From: an uncultured Clostridia bacterium
Lineage (GTDB): Bacteria; Bacillota; Clostridia; TANB77; CAG-508
Reading direction: 5' to 3'
DNA: 8,520 nt
NCBI GenBank assembly: GCA_934154515.1
Contig: CAKPGD010000049.1
Span: 1 to 8,520, forward strand
In this document: positions 1 through 4,973 of the stretch, piece after piece
How the letters are laid out: each line of letters begins with the position of its first letter
How positions within the stretch are numbered: the first letter of the stretch is position 1
The notes under the pieces: model-generated
Seen by the model: only the letters and a program-made list of their open reading frames with translations
Database searches by the model: none
Told to the model about the DNA's origin: nothing
Translations under genes and position numbers: made by a program

Positions 1-176
1 TTTTTATAAAGTTCTAAAACTTCATCCCATAATTTTTTAGTTCTTTCAGTTGGTTCTTTTAAGAAAGAATCATCTCCATCATATGGAGTATAGTTTGATT
101 GAATGAACCCTCTTACATCAATTTCTTTTGTCCACTCTCCAAGTGTATTAAATCCTTCCCATTGTTTGAAATTCAT
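1..176 (-). CDS. pflB: Formate C-acetyltransferase (pyruvate formate-lyase), N-terminal part, runs off the left edge
   Basis: The first 58 residues are present, starting at 176 on the minus strand; the rest lies outside the window. The reading MNFKQWEGF, then W-x-KEIDVRGFIQ, NYTPYDGDDSFL and EPTERTKKLWDEV is the characteristic N-terminus of pyruvate formate-lyase. Enzymes of this family are cytosolic glycyl-radical proteins that split pyruvate with CoA into acetyl-CoA and formate in anaerobic mixed-acid fermentation. The glycyl-radical loop and active-site cysteines lie near the middle and C-terminus and cannot be seen here. The start is set by a perfect AAGGAGG at 184-190 with a 7-nt spacer. 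The gene is divergent from the PIN-domain gene, and its leader holds a palindrome listed separately. An activating enzyme (pflA) would be expected nearby but is not in the window. Confidence 0.93.
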   Translation of the reverse strand, partial: MNFKQWEGFNTLGEWTKEIDVRGFIQSNYTPYDGDDSFLKEPTERTKKLWDEVLELYK

Positions 177-223
177 AATAAATCCTCCTTATCTTATTGT
201 TTGTTAAATTTTAATAATATACA

Positions 224-229
224 ATTATA
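224..229 (-). promoter_or_regulatory. Candidate -10 element for pflB
   Basis: A perfect TATAAT reads on the minus strand, about 48 nt upstream of the pflB start codon, predicting transcription from about 217. No good -35 hexamer sits 16-18 nt upstream; the nearest TTGAAA (257-252) is 22 nt away. This suggests a weak promoter that needs help from an activator. The identification rests on the hexamer alone. Confidence 0.4.
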
Positions 230-253
230 TAGTAACATAGGATACAAATTTTT

Positions 254-268
254 TCAATAATTTATTGA
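254..268. promoter_or_regulatory. 15-bp palindrome upstream of pflB, possible activator site
   Basis: TCAATAA-T-TTATTGA is a perfect inverted repeat with 7-bp arms. Its centre (261) is about 44 nt upstream of the transcription start predicted from the -10 at 224-229. That is near the position where class II CRP/FNR-type activators bind. The sequence is not a canonical FNR box (TTGAT-N4-ATCAA), so the regulator is unknown. It also lies 39 nt upstream of the divergent PIN-gene -35. Confidence 0.35.
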
Positions 269-306
269 GGAAAAATGCTGGAAGATGTTGTTATATAAAA
301 AAAACA

Positions 307-335
307 TTTACAATTATGTAAAATGGTAGTATAAT
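307..335 (+). promoter_or_regulatory. Sigma-A type promoter of the PIN-domain gene
   Basis: TTTACA (307-312) and a perfect TATAAT (330-335) are separated by exactly 17 nt, matching 11 of 12 consensus positions. Transcription would start near 342, giving a leader of about 94 nt before the ATG at 436. This is the closest match to a vegetative promoter in the window. Confidence 0.75.
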
Positions 336-356
336 AAACATATCATTTATAAAACA

Positions 357-380
357 ATATGTATCGGAATTGATACATAT
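357..380 (+). promoter_or_regulatory. Inverted repeat in the PIN-gene leader (operator or RNA hairpin)
   Basis: The perfect 9-bp arms ATATGTATC and GATACATAT flank GGAATT. The element begins about 15 nt after the predicted transcription start, so it could be a roadblock operator for a dimeric repressor or a 9-bp hairpin in the 5' UTR. No T-tract follows, so it is not a terminator. A related half-site, TTTGTATC, reads on the minus strand at 248-241 near pflB. Confidence 0.45.
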
Positions 381-385
381 ATAGG

Positions 386-414
386 AAGGAGGATAGTTAT
401 TGTTTAGTAATTAA
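386..414 (+). other. Orphan Shine-Dalgarno followed by a four-codon open frame
   Basis: A perfect AAGGAGG (386-392) stands 43 nt before the PIN gene start, which has its own separate GAAGGAG (421-427). Seven nucleotides after the orphan site is TTG-TTT-AGT-AAT-TAA (400-414), a possible four-codon leader peptide. It may equally be a ribosome standby site or the remnant of a deleted gene. Nothing shows that it is translated. Confidence 0.3.
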
Positions 415-435
415 TAAAAAGAAGGAGAAAAATAT

Positions 436-1263
436 ATGAAATTTTTACGGAAAGTATTGGATAAGTTAAAAAGAAAAGAAAATGTTATAATATTGGATAC
501 TTCTGCTTTAGAAACAAAAGAAACTATGAAGATTATAGAAGAGGCTTCAAAAGTTATCTTGTTAACAGGAACAATAAGAGAAATGGATAAATATAAAGAT
601 GCAGGAGGAAATTTAGGTAATAACATACGGATTATTTCTAGGAAAAGTAGAGAGGATAAAGAAAGCCAAAAGTATATATGTGTAGCAGGATATGAAAGTA
701 ATAATTACCAAGACGATAACATTATTGAGTATTGTAGAAAAAATAAAAATGCAATAATTCTCACTAATGATAACAACCTGTGCAATATGGCAAAAGCATA
801 TGAAATTCCATACATTTTTCCAGAAGATGAAGAAGTTTTATTAGAAGAAAAACAAAAAATAAAAAAGAAGCAAAATGAGCCAGAAATAAAGGACGAAGGA
901 AAAAAAGAAACAAAGCTACAAGAAAAGCAATATATATGCCAAGATGTATATTTTTATCATAATTCAATACGAGCCAATGCTCAAAAAAATCATATAAAAT
1001 ATGTTAAAGTAGAAAGAGATAGAAAATTAATACAAATTAAGGATTATCAAGAAGGAGATGTATTATATATACTAGATTATAATGACAAAAGTAAGATAAT
1101 AAAAGTAAATGTATATAATATTGAAAAGGTAGAAGGGGTATATACAGCAAAAAAGGAAAGTGAAAATACAATATGGTATATTAATGAAATTTTTAGAAGT
1201 AAATTTTCAGAGGAAATGAAAGATGTAATTTGGAAATTTTATGTGAAATACAGAGAATATTAA
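436..1263 (+). CDS. PIN-domain protein with an unrecognised C-terminal domain
   Basis: The 275-aa product begins with a basic stretch, then a PIN-like nuclease fold at about residues 15-130. The usual acidic positions are visible: D21 in VIILDTSAL, E49 in TGTIREMDKY, D93/D94 before NIIEYC, and D112 in ILTNDNNLCNMA. PIN proteins are Mg2+-dependent RNases; activity here is inferred. Residues about 130-168 are a Lys/Glu-rich linker. Residues about 168-275 form a separate domain I do not recognise, with alternating hydrophobics suggesting beta strands and an aromatic tail (WKFYVKY). At 275 aa it is about twice the length of a VapC toxin, and no antitoxin gene adjoins it. There is no signal peptide or membrane segment. 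The start has GAAGGAG 8 nt upstream. Arg codons include CGG and CGA, unlike the core genes here. Confidence 0.75.
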   Translation: MKFLRKVLDKLKRKENVIILDTSALETKETMKIIEEASKVILLTGTIREMDKYKDAGGNLGNNIRIISRKSREDKESQKYICVAGYESNNYQDDNIIEYCRKNKNAIILTNDNNLCNMAKAYEIPYIFPEDEEVLLEEKQKIKKKQNEPEIKDEGKKETKLQEKQYICQDVYFYHNSIRANAQKNHIKYVKVERDRKLIQIKDYQEGDVLYILDYNDKSKIIKVNVYNIEKVEGVYTAKKESENTIWYINEIFRSKFSEEMKDVIWKFYVKYREY

Positions 1264-1283
1264 ATTACTAAGCAATATTTATC

Positions 1284-1314
1284 AATGCACAGGATATGAT
1301 TCCTGTGCATTTTT
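1284..1314 (+). terminator. Rho-independent terminator of the PIN-domain gene
   Basis: A perfect 10-bp stem pairs ATGCACAGGA (1285-1294) with TCCTGTGCAT (1301-1310), around the loop TATGAT. A short T-tract follows (1310-1314). It starts about 20 nt after the stop codon. Confidence 0.85.
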
Positions 1315-1322
1315 ATAAACAG

Positions 1323-1355
1323 AAAAAGGGACCATTCAATCGAATGGTCCTTTTT
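1323..1355. terminator. Bidirectional terminator between the convergent genes
   Basis: GGACCATTC (1329-1337) pairs perfectly with GAATGGTCC (1342-1350) around AATC. The stem is flanked by an A-run (1323-1327) and a T-run (1351-1355), so it can act on either strand. On the minus strand it follows the stop of the 1370-2299 gene by about 15 nt. On the plus strand it backs up the terminator at 1284-1314. Confidence 0.85.
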
Positions 1356-1369
1356 GAGGTAACAGACAA

Positions 1370-2299
1370 TTAGTTTTTGGATTTCTCCTCATAGGTTTTA
1401 GCATCGTTGTAAGAACTTCTTACTTTATTTTTTGCTTCATCTTCATCAGATGATGTGTCTATGAAAAATTTATAAAGGTTTTTCAAGCCTTCTACGCCAG
1501 CACCTTCATCTTTGATATCTGCTTTATACTCATCCAAAAGAAAAGCTAAAAAACTGCAAACATCAAACTTTTCCTCTGTTGATTTGTAAGAAGGAACTGT
1601 TTCTTTAAGGGCATTTGTAAAGTTGAAATTCCTTAAGTTACGTTTCATTTCAACAAACTTTTCATAAGGAAGAATTGCTGAAAGATAACGATTAATAAAT
1701 TTTGTGTAAGAGCTATTAAAAGGAATAGTATATTGGAATAATCTACAATCTCTAGTTATAGCCAATATTTGAACAGATGTATCAGAAATGCCAATAATTT
1801 TAAAATTGAAAAGATGAGTAATAAAACTTTTTACTAAAGGTTTTACTGCACTATAAATCTCAGCGTAAGAAAAATTCTTAATGCTAATATTAAACTCTGA
1901 TGATACTGTATTTTCAAGTTTATCTAAATTAAAGGAATTTTCAACATTAAGTAATTCGATTGCTTTACTCAACAAAGAATTAATTTCTTCAATAAGATTA
2001 CAGTCATCAGGAAGTTTTTCAATTTTTACTGAGTCATTAATTGTGTAGCCAAGAGAACCTAAAAATCTGTTAAACTCATCATTTAACATTTTTGTTGCTT
2101 CTAAGGAATACAAATGCACTTTGTAAAAGTACATTTTTTCATCAACAAGAAGAACATCTATACTAGATTCTTCTATATTAATAATTTCAGAATACAATAA
2201 TCTACGTATTCCTAAAATAGAAGCTACTTTATTAACCTTTCTACTAAATCCGTTTGTACTTGCTAATTGCCGTGCATTAAAGTTTAAAAAACTTAGCAT
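1370..2299 (-). CDS. Unrecognised 309-aa cytosolic protein
   Basis: I do not recognise this protein. It begins MLSFLNFNARQLAS. It shows no membrane segment, signal peptide, Cys cluster or obvious catalytic motif, and its hydrophobic/polar pattern suggests a soluble mixed alpha/beta protein. The last 30 or so residues are charged (DTSSDEDEAKNK onward) and probably disordered. The frame stays open upstream to an ATG at 2341, but I chose 2299: GGAGG (2308-2312) stands 8 nt upstream of it, and the -10 TATAAT overlaps the 2341 ATG, putting that codon upstream of the predicted transcript. The gene is monocistronic, convergent with the PIN-domain gene and divergent from the SPFH gene. Arg codons include several CGT, a CGG and an AGG, and ATT is common for Ile, unlike holA, gpr and pgi. 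This suggests an accessory or transferred gene. Confidence 0.75.
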   Translation of the reverse strand: MLSFLNFNARQLASTNGFSRKVNKVASILGIRRLLYSEIINIEESSIDVLLVDEKMYFYKVHLYSLEATKMLNDEFNRFLGSLGYTINDSVKIEKLPDDCNLIEEINSLLSKAIELLNVENSFNLDKLENTVSSEFNISIKNFSYAEIYSAVKPLVKSFITHLFNFKIIGISDTSVQILAITRDCRLFQYTIPFNSSYTKFINRYLSAILPYEKFVEMKRNLRNFNFTNALKETVPSYKSTEEKFDVCSFLAFLLDEYKADIKDEGAGVEGLKNLYKFFIDTSSDEDEAKNKVRSSYNDAKTYEEKSKN

Positions 2300-2324
2300 A
2301 ATTTTATCCTCCGTGTGCTTATGT

Positions 2325-2339
2325 TTTATACGTTTATAC
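2325..2339. repeat. Short direct repeat at the predicted start of the 1370-2299 transcript
   Basis: Two copies of TTTATAC (2325-2331 and 2333-2339) are separated by one G. They cover the transcription start predicted near 2337 on the minus strand. They could be a regulator site, but short AT-rich repeats arise easily by chance in this genome. Confidence 0.3.
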
Positions 2340-2343
2340 ATTA

Positions 2344-2372
2344 ATTATAGCACAAATAACATAAAAAAGCAA
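2344..2372 (-). promoter_or_regulatory. Sigma-A extended -10 promoter of the 1370-2299 gene
   Basis: On the minus strand TTGCTT (2372-2367) and TATAAT (2349-2344) are 17 nt apart, and TGC directly precedes the -10, making an extended -10. Transcription should start near 2337. This is 38 nt upstream of the chosen start codon at 2299 and excludes the ATG at 2341. Confidence 0.7.
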
Positions 2373-2378
2373 TGTTAT
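2356..2378. promoter_or_regulatory. Inverted repeat over the -35 of the 1370-2299 gene, possible operator
   Basis: ATAACAT (2356-2362) and ATGTTAT (2372-2378) form perfect 7-bp arms around 9 nt. The repeat covers the -35 and part of the spacer, where a bound dimer would block RNA polymerase. The regulator is unknown; the gene itself shows no DNA-binding motif that would suggest autoregulation. Confidence 0.4.
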
Positions 2379-2407
2379 GTAAAATTAACTTTTTTAAATA
2401 AATTTAG

Positions 2408-2436
2408 TTGATTATTTTTTAGCAATTTGATAATAT
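2408..2436 (+). promoter_or_regulatory. Probable promoter of the SPFH gene
   Basis: TTGATT (2408-2413) and TAATAT (2431-2436) are 17 nt apart, with TGA just before the -10 as an extended -10. Each hexamer matches 4 of 6 consensus bases. The -10 context TGATAATATA is repeated in the holA promoter. A TATAAA at 2436-2441 is an alternative -10. Confidence 0.45.
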
Positions 2437-2450
2437 ATAAAATAGCAAGA

Positions 2451-2469
2451 CTACAAAAAATATTTGTAG
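2451..2469 (+). other. Small hairpin in the SPFH gene leader
   Basis: CTACAAA and TTTGTAG pair perfectly over 7 bp around AAATA, shortly after the predicted transcription start and about 18 nt before the Shine-Dalgarno AAAGGAG (2487-2493). It has no T-tract, so it is not a terminator. It may stabilise the mRNA 5' end or bind a regulator. Confidence 0.3.
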
Positions 2470-2502
2470 CATATACTTATAAAAGTAAAGGAGAAAAAAA
2501 TT

Positions 2503-3771
2503 ATGGGATTAATAAGAGCAGGTAAAGAAGCTATTAAAACAACATTTGCAGATCAATGGAAAGAGTATTTTTATTGTGATGCAATAGATTCAAATGTATT
2601 AGTATTAAAAGGAAAGAAAAAAGTATCTTCAGAAAGTTCAAATCAAAATGGCTCAGATAATATTATATCAAATGGTTCAATTATAGCAGTTAATGAAGGT
2701 CAATGTATGATAGTAGTAGAACAAGGAAAAGTTGTAGAACTTTCAGCAGAAACAGGAGAGTTTATATATAACAATGAAACAGAGCCAAGTATTTTTGTAG
2801 GAGGACTTGGAAAAGGAATAGTAAATACTTTTAAAACAATAGGAAAACGTTTTACAACAGGTGGCGGAGTTGCAAATGATCAAAGAGTTTATTTCTTTAA
2901 TACAAAAGAAATAATTGGAAATAAATACGGAACACCAAGCCCTGTACCATTCAGAGTAGTAGATAAAAATATAGGTCTAGATGTAGATATAGCTATAAGA
3001 TGCAATGGAGAATATTCATATAAAATTACAGATCCAATGTTATTCTATGCGAATGTGTGTGGAAATGTACAAGATAAATATGTAAAAGAAAATATAGAAA
3101 GTCAATTAAAAACAGAACTTTTAACAGCACTTCAACCAGCTTTTGCTAAAATTTCTGATATGGGTGTAAGATATAGTAGCTTACCAGCGCATACAATGGA
3201 ACTTGCAGATGTATTAAATGAAGTATTATCTGCAAAATGGAAAGAAAAAAGAGGAATAGAAATAGTTTCAATAGGTGTAAACTCTGTAAATGCTTCTGAA
3301 GAAGATGAAAATATGATTAAAGAACTTCAAAGAAGAGCAGTTATTGGAAATCCTAAGATGGCAGCAGCTACAATTGTAGAAGCTCAGGCAGAAGCTATGA
3401 AAAGTGCAGCAGCAAATTCAAATGCAGGACCTGTTATGGCTTTTGCAGGAATGAATATGGCAGCTAAGGCAGGTGGAATAGATACAACAACTCTATTTAA
3501 TATGGCGGAAGAATCAAAAAAAGATGAAGAAATAGAAGAATCAAATGAAGATTCAAAAGAAAAATCAAAAGTAGAAACAGTAGTCAATAAAACAGAAGAA
3601 TGGAAATGTACTTGTGGAACAATAAATACAGGAAAATTCTGTACAGAATGTGGAGCTAAGAAACCAACAATACAAAAATGTAGCAAATGTGGATGGAAAC
3701 CAGAAGATAAAACATCAACTCCAAAGTTTTGCCCAGAATGTGGAAATAAGTTCGAAAATAATGAAGAATAA
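2503..3771 (+). CDS. SPFH-domain protein with two C-terminal zinc ribbons (YdjI-like)
   Basis: This 422-aa protein matches the SPFH 'virion core protein'/YdjI-like family: an N-terminal MGLIRAGKEAIKTTFADQWKE-type start, a Gly-rich segment (VGGLGKGIVNTF then TTGGG) near residues 98-125, and an SPFH body to about 280. An Ala-rich region (about 285-325) and a very acidic linker (about 331-365) follow. Two zinc ribbons end the protein: C369/C371/C380/C383 and C393/C396/C410/C413. B. subtilis YdjI works with PspA and the membrane proteins YdjG/YdjH in envelope stress; none of these is adjacent here. It has no transmembrane helix, so any membrane contact would be peripheral or through partners. It is probably monocistronic, with AAAGGAG 9 nt before the start and a terminator just after. 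The family call is confident; the role is inferred. Confidence 0.87.
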   Translation: MGLIRAGKEAIKTTFADQWKEYFYCDAIDSNVLVLKGKKKVSSESSNQNGSDNIISNGSIIAVNEGQCMIVVEQGKVVELSAETGEFIYNNETEPSIFVGGLGKGIVNTFKTIGKRFTTGGGVANDQRVYFFNTKEIIGNKYGTPSPVPFRVVDKNIGLDVDIAIRCNGEYSYKITDPMLFYANVCGNVQDKYVKENIESQLKTELLTALQPAFAKISDMGVRYSSLPAHTMELADVLNEVLSAKWKEKRGIEIVSIGVNSVNASEEDENMIKELQRRAVIGNPKMAAATIVEAQAEAMKSAAANSNAGPVMAFAGMNMAAKAGGIDTTTLFNMAEESKKDEEIEESNEDSKEKSKVETVVNKTEEWKCTCGTINTGKFCTECGAKKPTIQKCSKCGWKPEDKTSTPKFCPECGNKFENNEE

Positions 3772-3782
3772 AAATTAGAAAC

Positions 3783-3810
3783 AACACGGTGTAAAAAGCA
3801 TCGTGTTTTT
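3783..3810 (+). terminator. Rho-independent terminator of the SPFH gene
   Basis: A 9-bp stem pairs AACACGGTG (3783-3791) with CATCGTGTT (3799-3807), with one G-U pair, around a 7-nt loop. A T-run follows (3806-3810). It starts 12 nt after the stop codon. Confidence 0.8.
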
Positions 3811-3820
3811 ATAATATGTC

Positions 3821-3849
3821 TTGAATTTAAAAGAAAAAAATGATAATAT
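3821..3849 (+). promoter_or_regulatory. Probable promoter of holA
   Basis: TTGAAT (3821-3826) and TAATAT (3844-3849) are 17 nt apart, with TGA before the -10 (extended -10). Transcription would start near 3856, next to the Shine-Dalgarno, giving a leader of about 20 nt. Confidence 0.5.
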
Positions 3850-3875
3850 AAAAAACGAAGGAGGAAAGGTTTTAA

Positions 3876-4895
3876 ATGACAACAGTAGAAAATTTGGAAA
3901 AAGAATTAAAACAAGGAAACTTAAAAGGAATATACTTGTTATATGGGGAAGAAACCTTCCTTTTAGAATCGTGCTTAAAGAGAATTAAATCAAATTTTGG
4001 GGATGTAATACCAGGAATAAATTATATAAAATTAGATTCAACTAATGTAAATAACATAGTAGCAGATATGGAAACTCCGGCCTTTGGGTATGAAAAAAAA
4101 TTAATAATTGCAAGAGATACAGGTTTATTTAAAAAAGATGGAAGAAAAAAGGTTCAGGCAAATTCTGAAATTGTAAATAAAATAGTTACATATATAGAAG
4201 AAAATATAGATATAATAAATGAAAGCATGGTAATAGTATTTGTAGAAGAAACGGCAGATAAAAATGAGCTATACAATGCTTGTGAGAAATATGGTGTAAT
4301 ATGTAATTTTCAGGAATTAAACCCTATACAAATAACTGCAAGAATAAAAGCGATAGCAAAAGCATATAAAGTTCAAATGGATGATTATGTTATAAAATAT
4401 TTAATAGACTGTATTGGTTGCAACATGCAAGATCTAATAAATGAGTCAAGAAAATTAATTGAATATGCAGGAGAAGGTGGAACAGTAAAGAAAGAAGATA
4501 TAGACTTATTATGTATAAAAAAGATAGACAGCATAATATTTGACCTAACAGATAATTTAGGAAAGAAAAATACTAAAGCAGCAATGGAAGTATTGAACAA
4601 TTTGATTTTGACAAAAGAACCAGTACAAAAAATACTAATTACTTTGTATGGTCATTTTAAAAAATTATATATTGTAAAACTTTGTGAAAAATATAATAAA
4701 AATATAAATGAAAGTCTGAAATTAAAGCCAAATCAAACATTTTTAGTCTCAAAATATAGAACACAAGCAGGATATTTTAAAGAACAAGAGCTAAAAAATA
4801 TAATACAGGAATTGATTGATTTAGATACAAATTATAAAATAGGTTTAATAGATTTAAATGTAGGATTAGAAGCAATACTTTGTAGATATTGTTAA
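3876..4895 (+). CDS. holA: DNA polymerase III subunit delta
   Basis: At 339 aa it is close to the usual 330-350 of the family. The N-terminal signature GIYLLYGEETFLLE (18-31) and the segment DMETPAFGYEKKLIIARD (64-81) are typical of bacterial HolA. The delta subunit is part of the clamp-loader complex, where it opens the sliding beta clamp ring so that it can be loaded on primed DNA. The fold has two AAA+-like domains (about 1-205) that do not bind ATP, then a helical collar domain (about 210-339, starting near the KKIDSIIFDLTDNLG segment). AAGGAGG (3858-3864) lies 11 nt from the start and a second AAAGG lies 6 nt from it. In many Firmicutes rpsT lies between holA and gpr; here gpr follows directly after a terminator. 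Arg codons are all AGA, typical of the core genes in this window. Confidence 0.93.
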   Translation: MTTVENLEKELKQGNLKGIYLLYGEETFLLESCLKRIKSNFGDVIPGINYIKLDSTNVNNIVADMETPAFGYEKKLIIARDTGLFKKDGRKKVQANSEIVNKIVTYIEENIDIINESMVIVFVEETADKNELYNACEKYGVICNFQELNPIQITARIKAIAKAYKVQMDDYVIKYLIDCIGCNMQDLINESRKLIEYAGEGGTVKKEDIDLLCIKKIDSIIFDLTDNLGKKNTKAAMEVLNNLILTKEPVQKILITLYGHFKKLYIVKLCEKYNKNINESLKLKPNQTFLVSKYRTQAGYFKEQELKNIIQELIDLDTNYKIGLIDLNVGLEAILCRYC

Positions 4896-4898
4896 AGT

Positions 4899-4925
4899 AA
4901 AATAGGGAAGATTCCCTATTTTTTT
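4899..4925 (+). terminator. Rho-independent terminator of holA
   Basis: AATAGGGA (4901-4908) pairs with TCCCTATT (4913-4920) around a 4-nt loop, followed by a 7-nt T-run (4919-4925). It lies a few bases after the holA stop and separates it from gpr. Confidence 0.88.
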
Positions 4926-4954
4926 GTATATAAATAAAAAAATAAAGCAAAATA
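4926..4954 (+). promoter_or_regulatory. Possible forespore (sigma-G/sigma-F type) promoter of gpr
   Basis: GTATA (4926-4930), 17 nt, then CAAAATA (4948-4954) resembles the sigma-G pattern GHATR-N17/18-CATNHTA with one mismatch. Known gpr genes are expressed in the forespore, which fits. The predicted start (about 4961) falls inside the Shine-Dalgarno AAAGGAG (4959-4965), which weakens the case. A TATAAT at 4953-4958 has no usable -35. Confidence 0.3.
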
Positions 4955-4973
4955 TAATAAAGGAGTGATTTAA

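Noticed and set aside
177..435. A riboswitch in the pflB-PIN intergenic region.
   Set aside because: Only simple palindromes are visible; no known multi-helix riboswitch core or terminator/antiterminator pair could be traced.
436..1263. A VapBC-type toxin-antitoxin pair centred on the PIN protein.
   Set aside because: No small antitoxin gene precedes or overlaps it, the protein is far longer than VapC, and the next gene is convergent and separated by terminators.
1264..1369. The two hairpins as a small RNA or CRISPR-like repeat pair.
   Set aside because: The two stems have different sequences and each has a T-tract placed for termination of one of the convergent genes. There are no repeated units with spacers.
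2297..2341. The upstream ATG at 2341 as start of the unknown minus-strand gene.
   Set aside because: The promoter -10 overlaps this ATG, so the transcript would begin downstream of it. It has no Shine-Dalgarno, while 2299 has GGAGG at the right distance.
3384..3686. A 100-codon open frame opposite the SPFH gene's 3' half.
   Set aside because: It is antisense to the well-conserved zinc-ribbon coding region, with no Shine-Dalgarno or recognisable domain.
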